From the NCBI GenBank assembly GCA_947624245.1, contig CANQJL010000022.1:1-39148 (forward strand): a stretch of 39,148 nucleotides of DNA. The letters run 5' to 3'. The DNA is from an uncultured Acetatifactor sp. (GTDB lineage Bacteria; Bacillota; Clostridia; Lachnospirales; Lachnospiraceae). The notes beneath the pieces were generated by a model, which was given only the letters and a program-made list of their open reading frames with translations, was not told the DNA's origin and did no database searches. The position numbers and the translations under genes were made by a program. Shown here one piece after another: positions 31,767 to 39,148 of this stretch; position 1 is the first letter of the stretch, and each line of letters starts with the position of its first letter.

Positions 31767-32678
31767 TTATGATTCTTCCACGGCTCCGATCAGATCGGTC
31801 ACATTCTCAATGTGATACTGCTCCATATAGCTCTCGATGCCTTTTATCACCTTCTCCGTCAGGCAGGGATCTGTAAAATTCATGGCTCCCACACTGACGG
31901 CGCAGGCTCCTGCCAGCAGGAACTCAATGGCGTCTTCCGCACCCGCGATGCCGCCCATGCCGATGATGGGAATCTTCACCGCCCGGGCCGCCTGATAGAC
32001 CATGCGCACCGCCACCGGCTTGATGGCCGGACCACTCAAGCCCCCTGTCTTGTTGGCCAGCGCAAATCTGCGCCTGTGGATATCTATCTTCATTCCCGTG
32101 ATCGTATTGATCATGGACAGCGCATCTGCCCCGGCCGCCTCGGCCGCTCTGGCCATCTCCGTGATATCGGTGACGTTAGGGCTCAGCTTCATGATAATGG
32201 GCTGCCTTGCGTGCTTTTTGATCTCCTGCGTGATGCCGTACAGAGCATCGGCCTTCTGCCCGAAGGCAATGGCGCCCTCCTTCACATTAGGACAGGAGAC
32301 GTTGATCTCCAGCATGGATACCGCCGGCTCCTCCCCGAGACGCTCCACCACTTCCACATAGTCCTCCACGGTCTTTCCGCAGACATTGACTATGATTCTC
32401 GTGTCGAACCGTTTCAGGAACGGAATGTCACGTTCCAGAAATACGTCGATGCCGGGATTCTGAAGTCCTATCGCGTTCAGCATTCCGCCGTAGACCTCCG
32501 CCACTCTGGGAACAGGGTTGCCCGGCCACGGAACGTTCGCCACTCCCTTCGTCACAACGGCTCCCAGCTGATTTAAGTCCACGAACTCCGAATATTCCAT
32601 GCCGGAGCCGAAAGTGCCTGATGCGGTCATCACAGGATTCTTGAAGGTGACCCCTGCAATCGTTATCTGTGTGTTCAT
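31767..32678 (-). CDS. pyrD: Dihydroorotate dehydrogenase B, catalytic subunit
   Basis: A 303-residue FMN enzyme oxidising dihydroorotate to orotate in pyrimidine synthesis. The catalytic Cys is in LEINVSCPNVKEG, with FMN contacts in MTASGTFGSG, NAIGLQNPG and IGMGGIAGAEDAIEFLLAGA. This is the class 1B type that needs the PyrK partner encoded 37 bp upstream. The start at 32678 has GGGGG about 7 nt upstream; the longer frame from 32711 lacks one. Confidence 0.96.
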   Translation of the reverse strand: MNTQITIAGVTFKNPVMTASGTFGSGMEYSEFVDLNQLGAVVTKGVANVPWPGNPVPRVAEVYGGMLNAIGLQNPGIDVFLERDIPFLKRFDTRIIVNVCGKTVEDYVEVVERLGEEPAVSMLEINVSCPNVKEGAIAFGQKADALYGITQEIKKHARQPIIMKLSPNVTDITEMARAAEAAGADALSMINTITGMKIDIHRRRFALANKTGGLSGPAIKPVAVRMVYQAARAVKIPIIGMGGIAGAEDAIEFLLAGACAVSVGAMNFTDPCLTEKVIKGIESYMEQYHIENVTDLIGAVEES

Positions 32679-32714
32679 ATGGATACCCCCTGCATGGTTC
32701 GGCATGCACACCGT

Positions 32715-33488
32715 TCAAATTTCCACCTCTCCTGCCTCAAAGACAGGGCCGTCGGTACATATCCTAGCATTGTTCACATTTGTGTGATGATGGACCTGCG
32801 CGGTCTTCACCACACAGCCCAGACAGGCCCCCACGCCGCAGGCCATGTGCTCCTCCAGCGAAATATATGCGGGAATTCCTTTTTCCTGCGCATAAGCCTT
32901 GATCGCCCGAAGCATCGGCATCGGGCCGCAGGCAAAGATGACGTCCGCCTGCAGATCGTTTGCTGCAATCGCATCCATCACATTTCCTCTGGTGCCCGCA
33001 CTGCCGTCCTCGGTGGCGATGTATACCCTGCCGTATTTCTCCAGGTCTTCTTTTAAAAATAATCTGTCGTCCCGATAGCCCACAATGATCTGCCCGGGCA
33101 CAGGCAGCTCCTTGGCCAGCTCCAGTATCGGGGGAACGCCGATGCCGCCGCCCATGAGAAACACTCTTTTTCCTTCCGCCGCCTCAAGGGGAAATCCGTT
33201 TCCCAGAGGCCCCATGACCGAGACGGGCTCTCCCTCTCGGTAACCGGAAAATTCAGCGGTTCCCTGCCCCGCAACGCGGTACACGATCCGCAGAGCCCTT
33301 CTGTCCTCCCGCACTTCGCAGATGCTGATGGGGCGGGGCAAAAGGGTGCTCTTATCCCTCGGATAGACGCAGATGAACTGACCGGGCCTTGCATCTGCCG
33401 CAATGCCGGTCTCAATCCACATGTCATAGATGCCGGGAGCGATCTTGCTCTGAGACAAGACTCCCGCAGTCTCTTTTTGCTTCCTCAT
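32715..33488 (-). CDS. pyrK: Dihydroorotate dehydrogenase B, electron transfer subunit
   Basis: A 257-residue FAD and [2Fe-2S] protein that passes electrons from PyrD to NAD+. FAD/NAD-binding motifs are LLPRPISICEV and FLMGGGIGVPPILEL; the cluster cysteines are in ACGVGACLGC and ICTDGPVF. AAGGA precedes the start. It lies between pyrC and pyrD in the same direction. Confidence 0.95.
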   Translation of the reverse strand: MRKQKETAGVLSQSKIAPGIYDMWIETGIAADARPGQFICVYPRDKSTLLPRPISICEVREDRRALRIVYRVAGQGTAEFSGYREGEPVSVMGPLGNGFPLEAAEGKRVFLMGGGIGVPPILELAKELPVPGQIIVGYRDDRLFLKEDLEKYGRVYIATEDGSAGTRGNVMDAIAANDLQADVIFACGPMPMLRAIKAYAQEKGIPAYISLEEHMACGVGACLGCVVKTAQVHHHTNVNNARICTDGPVFEAGEVEI

Positions 33489-33503
33489 ATTGCAGATCCT
33501 TTC

Positions 33504-34763
33504 TTACACTTCCTTGCCTGCGGCAATGGTCTTTACCACTTTTCCCTTCAGGCTCCAGCCCGTAAAGGGAGAATTTTCGGCCTTGGAGGCGTAGCCGCCG
33601 GGTATGACCCGGGCGTAGGTGTCAATGAGGATCAGATCCGCGGGACCGCCCTCCTCCAGATATCCTGCGTCCAAATGATACAGCGCCGCCGGGTTGGTGC
33701 TCATGAGCCGGAGCAGCTGGCACATGGTGATATATCCCTTGTCCACCAATTCCGTGATCCCCAGCGCCAGCGCCGTCTCCAGACCGATGATGCCGCTGGG
33801 CGCCTGCGTGATGGGTCTTGATTTTTCCTCCGCCGTATGGGGCGCATGATCGGTAGCGATGATATCGATGGTGCCGTCCACCAGACCTCTGATGATCTCC
33901 ATTCGATCGTTCTCGGTGCGCAGAGGCGGATTCATCTTCGCGAGAGAGCCGTATTTTTCCACCGCCGCTTCGGTCAGCGTAAAATGGTGAGGGGTGGCCT
34001 CGGCGTGAATATTGGTGCCGAGCTCCTTCGCCCGGCGCACCAGTTCCACGGATTCCGCCGCGCTGATATGCTGGATATCTATACTTGCCCCCGTCTCCAG
34101 AGCGATCTTTAAGTCCCGCTCCACCATGGCGATCTCCGCCTCCCTGGGAGAGCCGCCGATGCCGAGCTTCGCGCTCGCCTCACCGCGGTTGATGCCGTTC
34201 TCGGAGATCAGCCCGGGATCCTCCTCGTGAAAACTGACAGGCAGATCCAGCGCCGCCGCCTCCTCCATGGCCCTGCGCACAACGGCGGCATCCATGACCG
34301 GCATACCGTCATCGGTAAAGCCTGCGGCGCCCGCGGCCGCCAGCTCCTTCATGGGAACCAGCTTCTCTCCCTTCATACCCTCCGTCACGTTGGCGCAGGA
34401 ATATACATGAATCCCCGTCTCACGGCCGCGCTTCAGCACATATTCCAGCGTCTCGGGATTGTCCACAGGAGGCTTCGTGTTGGCCATCAGCACTACCGAG
34501 GTAAACCCTCCCCTTGCCGCCGCCGCCGCGCCGGTAGAGATATCCTCCTTCTGCGTAAATCCCGGTTCCCTGAAATGCACATGCACATCCACAAGCCCCG
34601 GCGCCACCAGCAGTCCTTCCGCGTCGATCACCTTGCAGCGCCCCTTGGGCGGCTCCAGCCGTTTCCCGATCCGCAGAATCCGGTCCTCCTTCGTGAGAAT
34701 ATCATAATTTCCGTCTTTTCCGGACTTAGGATCGATCATATATCCGTTCTTGATCAAAAGCAT
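33504..34763 (-). CDS. pyrC: Dihydroorotase
   Basis: A 419-residue zinc amidohydrolase closing carbamoyl-aspartate to dihydroorotate. Metal-binding residues appear in DVHVHFREPGFTQKED (two His), the later His in DLPVSFHEED and IQHISAAESV, and the catalytic Asp in IATDHAPHT. The start at 34763 has GGAGG upstream, preferred over a frame opening at 34886. It is the first gene of pyrC-pyrK-pyrD. A hairpin with a T-run lies about 60 nt upstream. Confidence 0.95.
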   Translation of the reverse strand: MLLIKNGYMIDPKSGKDGNYDILTKEDRILRIGKRLEPPKGRCKVIDAEGLLVAPGLVDVHVHFREPGFTQKEDISTGAAAAARGGFTSVVLMANTKPPVDNPETLEYVLKRGRETGIHVYSCANVTEGMKGEKLVPMKELAAAGAAGFTDDGMPVMDAAVVRRAMEEAAALDLPVSFHEEDPGLISENGINRGEASAKLGIGGSPREAEIAMVERDLKIALETGASIDIQHISAAESVELVRRAKELGTNIHAEATPHHFTLTEAAVEKYGSLAKMNPPLRTENDRMEIIRGLVDGTIDIIATDHAPHTAEEKSRPITQAPSGIIGLETALALGITELVDKGYITMCQLLRLMSTNPAALYHLDAGYLEEGGPADLILIDTYARVIPGGYASKAENSPFTGWSLKGKVVKTIAAGKEV

Positions 34764-34821
34764 AGGCGCCTCCCGGAATTTGCAATGATTTTTTGTGTCA
34801 CCATTGTACCATGAATTTTGC

Positions 34822-34850
34822 AAAAAGAAAAGAGCGGCTCGGGCAGCCGC
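34822..34850 (-). terminator. Terminator-like hairpin upstream of pyrC
   Basis: GCGGCT (34834-34839) pairs with AGCCGC (34845-34850), and TCTTTTCTTTTTG follows on the minus strand. It may end transcripts from the recombinase gene or attenuate the pyr operon. No PyrR-binding sequence was recognised. The rest of 34764-35018 shows no gene. Confidence 0.6.
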
Positions 34851-34982
34851 CAAACAGGTAGTCATCAATATCTCTCCGTCCCTCAATCTAATCTAATAAT
34901 TATTACAATCAGATTGGATTTGGTTACTGTCTGTTTAAATATTTTTGTTCATTCCGATTCCCCCATACCTATTTCTATAAAA

Positions 34983-34993
34983 ATCAGCGTAAG
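34983..34993 (+). repeat. 11-bp inverted repeat, left of the recombinase gene
   Basis: ATCAGCGTAAG (34983-34993) is the exact inverse of CTTACGCTGAT at 35974-35984. The two flank the recombinase gene and could be recombination core sites or chance. Confidence 0.4.
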
Positions 34994-35018
34994 CAGTTTA
35001 CAGTTACTCAATTAACAT

Positions 35019-35945
35019 TTATAATCCGGATAAAGTTCTCATAACCAGATCGACATCTTTGTTTTCAAGTTCCTGAATGATATGCAAATATGTCTTTTGC
35101 GTCGTCGTCATGCTTGCATGTCCCAATCTGCGGGCAACACTTGCGATTGACACGCCTGCAAACAACAGCAGAGACGCATGGGTGTGGCGAAGTCCATGAA
35201 TGGAAATCTCCGAAATCCCACAAGACTTACAATGCCTTGTCAGTACATCATTTACCGTGGAATTATAAATCTTGGTATTCCCCACAAAAATCGGTTTATT
35301 TTCCGGAAGTCCTTTAATCAACTCCGAAAACTTAACCACAATCTGCCAGTCAATCTGTATTTTTCTTACCGAAGACTTGTTCTTGGTAGGCAGAAAACCG
35401 CCATCTCCTTTATAATCCCATGTTTTTCCAACCGACAATGTCTGTCTGGCAAAATCAAAATCTGCCGGAGTAATGGCCAGCGCTTCGGAAAATCTCATTC
35501 CGGTTTTAGCAACCAACAGGATAAACCAGTCCCAATTTACCTCCTCCGTTAAATTCAAATCCGCTATCAACGTATGGAGTTCAAACTGATTCAGGTATTT
35601 AATTTTTTTCGCTCTCGGCTGTTTACCTTTAATGATCGCTTTTCTGGTAGGATCACGTTCAATCAAGCCTTCATCAACAGCATCCAGTATTGCTCCCTTC
35701 AGCTGATGGTGGAAATCCAAAGTTGTCTGTCTTTCGTGTTCTTTCGCATAATCGTTCAATAGCTGCTGATAAGCAGTTCGCGTCAGTTCAGCAATTTTCA
35801 GTTTCGGTGCAAGCTTCTCAATCCATTTTTGTGTCATCAGATACTTGGACAGGGTTGCTTCTCTGATTGCTCCCTTCTTATAAACATCTACCCACTGCTG
35901 ATAATAGTCATAGAAATATATCCCTTTGTCTATATCATTTAGCAT
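35019..35945 (-). CDS. Tyrosine recombinase (phage-integrase family) next to hsdR
   Basis: A 308-residue site-specific recombinase. The N-terminal SAM-like DNA-binding domain covers about residues 10-100. Catalytic residues are visible in order: Arg in TGMRFSEAL, the HxxR box in HGLRHTHAS, His in RRLGHASM, and the nucleophile Tyr in KTYLHII. In Firmicutes such recombinases often sit beside type I restriction genes and shuffle specificity-subunit (hsdS) segments by inversion; this is the likely job here. GGAGG precedes the start. No tRNA or phage genes are nearby, so a prophage origin is less likely. Confidence 0.9.
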   Translation of the reverse strand: MLNDIDKGIYFYDYYQQWVDVYKKGAIREATLSKYLMTQKWIEKLAPKLKIAELTRTAYQQLLNDYAKEHERQTTLDFHHQLKGAILDAVDEGLIERDPTRKAIIKGKQPRAKKIKYLNQFELHTLIADLNLTEEVNWDWFILLVAKTGMRFSEALAITPADFDFARQTLSVGKTWDYKGDGGFLPTKNKSSVRKIQIDWQIVVKFSELIKGLPENKPIFVGNTKIYNSTVNDVLTRHCKSCGISEISIHGLRHTHASLLLFAGVSIASVARRLGHASMTTTQKTYLHIIQELENKDVDLVMRTLSGL

Positions 35946-35973
35946 AAGTTACCTCCGTTTCTTTTTGAAATCA

Positions 35974-35984
35974 CTTACGCTGAT
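35974..35984 (-). repeat. 11-bp inverted repeat, right of the recombinase gene
   Basis: CTTACGCTGAT, the inverse copy of 34983-34993, lies 29 bp before the recombinase start codon. Confidence 0.4.
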
Positions 35985-36026
35985 ATAAACAATAATGACG
36001 AACAAATAAGTCTCCTGCAAGCCGTC

Positions 36027-39008
36027 TCACCGTTCAAGAAGCGGCTTAATCTCCGCCTCCAGGGTTTTTCTTAATTCTGCCATCATCTGTGTATAATATT
36101 TAAATTTTGGCAAAGCCCTTTCCTGTGCGGCTTTGTAGCTTGTGAAATCGACTGTCGCTTTAATAGCGCTTTCATTCGGTATCTCACCATTCCTGTAATG
36201 TGTCGCTGCGTACATCACATCATCCTTCGACGCATACCAAGTAATACAGAAATCCGTAATCACACGGTCAATACAGCCTTGCTTCATATTTTCCACAATA
36301 TTAAGAATAGACTGCCCTCTGTATTTATCTTCGTCTTCTTCAATTTCATGAATCAGATTCGTCATAATTTCCGCAATTTTCGGATTATTTCTCCGCAGTT
36401 CTTCCACATACTGCTTCACTTCATCCAGCTTCTTCTGCTTTTCTTCCGGGGTGATTGCTCCTTCCTCGCTGTCCGGTGTGACAATATGCTGAATCAGGCT
36501 GATAATGTACTCATAGTCAATCTTCGTGCTGCTGTACGCCATCAGCTCATAATCCGAGTCTATCACCGGTTCCTCACCATCGTCACCATCATTACCATCG
36601 TTACCATCACCCGGCTTTAATTCCTCTATCACATTCAGATAATGTCCCGCATAATCGTCATACTCCTCCTGCGTAATTCCATATCCGGGGAGCATACTGT
36701 CATCATAATTAGTAAATGACCGAAGCTGTGCGAATAATCTGTCAAAACTCTGGAACATTTTGACAAATACTTCTTTCTCCTTACGTGAAAGTCTGGGAAC
36801 ATCCGCAGGCGTCCCTGCAGCAGCCCGGAGCGCAGCAAGCGCTTTTTTAAACGCCGGTTCAATCTCCTCCCATTCTGCCAGCAGAGCCTCTTTGGTTCCG
36901 CCCGCAGAATATAATTTAACTGCTTCATCCACACTTTCCTTAAACAGCTTCGGTGCCTGAAATGTGACAATTTGCCCATATGTTTTACTTTTGTCAAAAA
37001 TACGGTTTGTCCTCGAAAAAGCCTGAATCAAATCGTGCGGCCCCATAGGCTGTCTGTCTATAAAAATCGTTGACATACACGGGGCATCAAATCCTGTCAG
37101 CAGACGATCCACAACAATGACCAAATCGAGCTGTTCGCTCCTGCTCTGGTATTTCGGTTCCTTTCTGGCAAGTCTTTTGTTCAGATTCGCATTGTAGCCC
37201 TGAATCTGAGAAAGGTCATACTTTGTACCGAACATTCCGTTATAATCATCCAGTGATTTTTGCATTTTCTGCTGGTTTACCTGTGATCCTTCTTCATTTT
37301 CCGCTATAGAATAAGTGATTGCGAATTTAGGAAAATCCGGCAGTACCTGTTTTACCTTATCGCTGATTTCAAGGGAGGTTTCCCCGTTTTTTACCCTCGT
37401 CAGCAGATCATAATATTTCTGAGCCAGCGGAATGGAGCTTGTAGTAAGCAGTCCTTCATAAGTCTTGCCTTTTCCGTTTTGAAATCCCAGCTTGTGATAG
37501 GATTTGTTTAAAATAATATCCAATACCTGCAGCATATGCGTTTCATTGTCATACACGCTGCTGTCCGTCTCGTCGGCAATGTTCTTAGGTCCGTCATGCT
37601 CCACCTGAAATCCCAGGACCGCCTCATCATGAATCGCATTCTGTATGGTATATTTGTGAAGGCACTCGCTATACAGCTCTTCTGTAGTACGAGGCAGATC
37701 GCCCATCTGCGGATACGGATTTTCCGCAAACCGCGGCGTCCCGGTAAAACCGAACCACAAAGACCTTCCAAAGAACCGTTCCAACTCGCGTTTCGTCCCC
37801 GGCGTCACCGCCCTATGACATTCATCCACCACAAAGGCCACTTTGAGCGACCTTATTTTCCTGTATTCCGATGTATCTTCTTTCAAGCGCTTCGTAATCA
37901 AAAGGTGCATCTTCTGAATAGTTGTAACGATCACCTGTCTGTCATTGGATTTCAGTTTATTCTTTAAATCCGTCACATGGTCTGTCTTATCTACATCTAT
38001 GGAATCATGGTATGCGTATGCCTTAAAATCCTCGCCCGTCTGCGTATCCAAGTCCTTTCTGTCGATCAAAAATATCGCTTTGTCAATGGACGGAATATCC
38101 ATCAGCAGATTTCTGGTGGACTTATAGGAAGTCAATGTCTTTCCTGAACCCGTTGTATGCCAGATAAATCCGGATTTTCCGGTCTTGGATGCCTCCCGCA
38201 TGGCCTCTATCGCATGAATCTGATAAGGCCGAAGCAGGATCAATTTTCTTTTCTCCCCATCCAATACCGTATAGCGCGCAATCATCTCATGGGCCTGCGG
38301 TATCCGCAGAACACATTTGGCAAAATCTATATAATCTGTTACCGGATTATTCTCCTTATCCAGCCACCCACTGATAAACTTCGGATTCAGTTCCGTATCC
38401 TGCGCAGCAGAGAAATACTTGGTGTCCACACCGTTGCTGATCACGAACATCTGAACCGCCGAAAAAATTCCGGTAAACTTTCCCTCGCCTATATATTTCT
38501 TAATCTGCCAGAATCCGTCCATATAGGAGTGCTGTTTATTTTTCAATTCGATATGTATCATAGGAAGCCCGTTGATCATAAGTGTCACATCAAATCTCCG
38601 GTCCCTGGCAGGCTGCGAATGTTCCTCATCGGTCTGTAATGCGCTGTACTGGTTGATCACCTCATATACGCTGCTTCCCCCTGCAATATGTTCGTGATTC
38701 ATCACGACCAGATGCAGGCGTTCCGTATCTCTCTGCACATGAACCTGTACTTTCCCATTTTCTCCGACCAGCCATTCGCCCGCTTTATAGAACGAAGAAA
38801 ACTGCAGCTGATTCTTTACCTGTTCAAACTCGGCGTCAGAGAGGTTTTTCCCATTCAACCGCTCTTTATTATTTTGTTCCAGAATATATTTGAAATTTGC
38901 CCACAGATCCTGCTCTGTCTTCAGATCTTTTCTATATACCCATTGAGAGTCTCCATATACCAGCTGCTCGATCAGTTTCTTTTCAATCATGGACTCTAAT
39001 TCTGCCAT
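36027..39008 (-). CDS. hsdR: Type I restriction enzyme, R (HsdR) subunit
   Basis: A 993-residue motor-nuclease subunit of the EcoR124-like kind. The nuclease motif is RFDVTLMINGLPMIHIELKNKQ-like near residue 140-160 (Asp, Glu-x-Lys). The helicase has Walker A HTTGSGKTLTS near 285, DECHRAV near 395 (motif II), FGFTGTP (motif III), VVDRLLTGFDAPC (motif V) and QAFSRTNRIF (motif VI). It cuts unmodified DNA after translocation when joined to HsdM and HsdS. hsdS ends 12 nt upstream; hsdM is not in the window. The C-terminal region holds a Gly/Asn/Asp linker coded by 9-bp repeats. Confidence 0.96.
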   Translation of the reverse strand: MAELESMIEKKLIEQLVYGDSQWVYRKDLKTEQDLWANFKYILEQNNKERLNGKNLSDAEFEQVKNQLQFSSFYKAGEWLVGENGKVQVHVQRDTERLHLVVMNHEHIAGGSSVYEVINQYSALQTDEEHSQPARDRRFDVTLMINGLPMIHIELKNKQHSYMDGFWQIKKYIGEGKFTGIFSAVQMFVISNGVDTKYFSAAQDTELNPKFISGWLDKENNPVTDYIDFAKCVLRIPQAHEMIARYTVLDGEKRKLILLRPYQIHAIEAMREASKTGKSGFIWHTTGSGKTLTSYKSTRNLLMDIPSIDKAIFLIDRKDLDTQTGEDFKAYAYHDSIDVDKTDHVTDLKNKLKSNDRQVIVTTIQKMHLLITKRLKEDTSEYRKIRSLKVAFVVDECHRAVTPGTKRELERFFGRSLWFGFTGTPRFAENPYPQMGDLPRTTEELYSECLHKYTIQNAIHDEAVLGFQVEHDGPKNIADETDSSVYDNETHMLQVLDIILNKSYHKLGFQNGKGKTYEGLLTTSSIPLAQKYYDLLTRVKNGETSLEISDKVKQVLPDFPKFAITYSIAENEEGSQVNQQKMQKSLDDYNGMFGTKYDLSQIQGYNANLNKRLARKEPKYQSRSEQLDLVIVVDRLLTGFDAPCMSTIFIDRQPMGPHDLIQAFSRTNRIFDKSKTYGQIVTFQAPKLFKESVDEAVKLYSAGGTKEALLAEWEEIEPAFKKALAALRAAAGTPADVPRLSRKEKEVFVKMFQSFDRLFAQLRSFTNYDDSMLPGYGITQEEYDDYAGHYLNVIEELKPGDGNDGNDGDDGEEPVIDSDYELMAYSSTKIDYEYIISLIQHIVTPDSEEGAITPEEKQKKLDEVKQYVEELRRNNPKIAEIMTNLIHEIEEDEDKYRGQSILNIVENMKQGCIDRVITDFCITWYASKDDVMYAATHYRNGEIPNESAIKATVDFTSYKAAQERALPKFKYYTQMMAELRKTLEAEIKPLLER
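36576..36611 (+). repeat. 9-bp tandem repeat inside hsdR
   Basis: Four ACCATC hexamers occur exactly 9 bp apart (36576, 36585, 36594, 36603). They code, on the minus strand, for a Gly-Asp/Asn-rich linker in HsdR. Copy changes would keep the frame. Confidence 0.6.
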
Positions 39009-39020
39009 TTTGTGTCTCCT

Positions 39021-39148
39021 TCATGAAAATTTTCGTATTTTTTTGAAATTTATGATTTTTATTGGGTCAATACACTTCCGCTGGTGAAGAGTGATGAGGG
39101 TGTCAAGATTGTCAAAGTATGTAGCAATCTCTATTTGCTCCTCTACTG
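39021..39148 (-). CDS. hsdS: Type I restriction specificity subunit (HsdS), C-terminal end only
   Basis: The window edge cuts this gene. The visible 41 codons end at a TGA (39021-39023) and include VEEQIEIATYFDNLDTLITL followed by HQRK, the characteristic conserved helix of HsdS near its C-terminus. HsdS chooses the DNA target for both modification and cutting. It is 12 nt upstream of hsdR in the same direction. Whether it is a full or a silent, recombinable copy cannot be told here. Confidence 0.85.
   Translation of the reverse strand, partial: VEEQIEIATYFDNLDTLITLHQRKCIDPIKIINFKKIRKFS

Noticed and set aside
30669..31772. Long + strand frame opposite the DUF3794-LysM gene
   Set aside because: Antisense shadow; no start site signal, and the minus-strand protein has real domains.
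34764..34886. Longer N-terminus for pyrC
   Set aside because: The extension precedes a strong GGAGG site and the conserved start MLLIKNGYM, and crosses a terminator-like hairpin.
35019..35945. Prophage or ICE integrase with att sites
   Set aside because: No tRNA target, structural phage genes or conjugation genes are in the window; it sits directly after hsdR as hsdS-shuffling recombinases do.

Overview
The window looks like a chromosome segment of an anaerobic gut Firmicute, most likely a Lachnospiraceae relative. Support: AGGAGG ribosome-binding sites throughout, two-subunit dihydroorotate dehydrogenase (pyrK/pyrD), DUF1934 and DUF3794-LysM proteins, a CptIN-type type III toxin-antitoxin system, and SPASM radical-SAM genes. 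No rRNA, tRNA or CRISPR array was recognised. All calls are by eye; no database search was run.

Layout. (1) 1-5240, accessory: a tightly coupled + strand operon of a SPASM radical-SAM enzyme, a nitroreductase, a flavin/ferredoxin fusion and a class M (SirTM-like) sirtuin. An AT-rich AAA/DUF4143 ATPase follows, and directly after it lies the broken 3' end of a second sirtuin copy. (2) 5250-15873, a regulatory and envelope-response cluster: a flavin reductase; an OmpR/histidine-kinase pair with four small or membrane proteins and a repeated promoter box; a glutamine-amidotransferase hydrolase; then three adjacent regulator modules (PadR+DUF2812, TetR+CPBP protease, PadR+flavodoxin/SCP2 fusion), each with a strong promoter containing a palindromic operator. 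(3) 15966-16619: a complete minus-strand type III toxin-antitoxin locus, with promoter, 2.1 copies of a 45-nt repeat whose differences covary in a predicted pseudoknot, a terminator, and a CptN-like endoRNase. (4) 16836-34763, core-like: MGMT fusion, dynamin-like GTPase, endonuclease IV, CwlO-like NlpC/P60 hydrolase, asnS, FKBP/trigger-factor-like lipoprotein, ispE, GntR regulator, murI, DUF1934, DUF3794-LysM protein, and pyrC-pyrK-pyrD. (5) 35019-39148: a type I restriction locus read right to left (hsdS 3' end, hsdR, tyrosine recombinase), with an 11-bp inverted repeat on either side of the recombinase.

How it works together: the first 16.6 kb reads as a stack of small self-regulated accessory modules (redox and peptide modification, ADP-ribosylation, envelope stress, RNA-based toxin control) beside a housekeeping block. 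The right edge is a defence locus. The most notable signals are the type III antitoxin RNA with covarying repeats, the SirTM-like sirtuin in a radical-SAM operon without its usual macrodomain and GcvH-L partners, the sirtuin remnant beside an ATPase, and a two-component cluster with a duplicated promoter box and synuclein-like 11-residue repeats.
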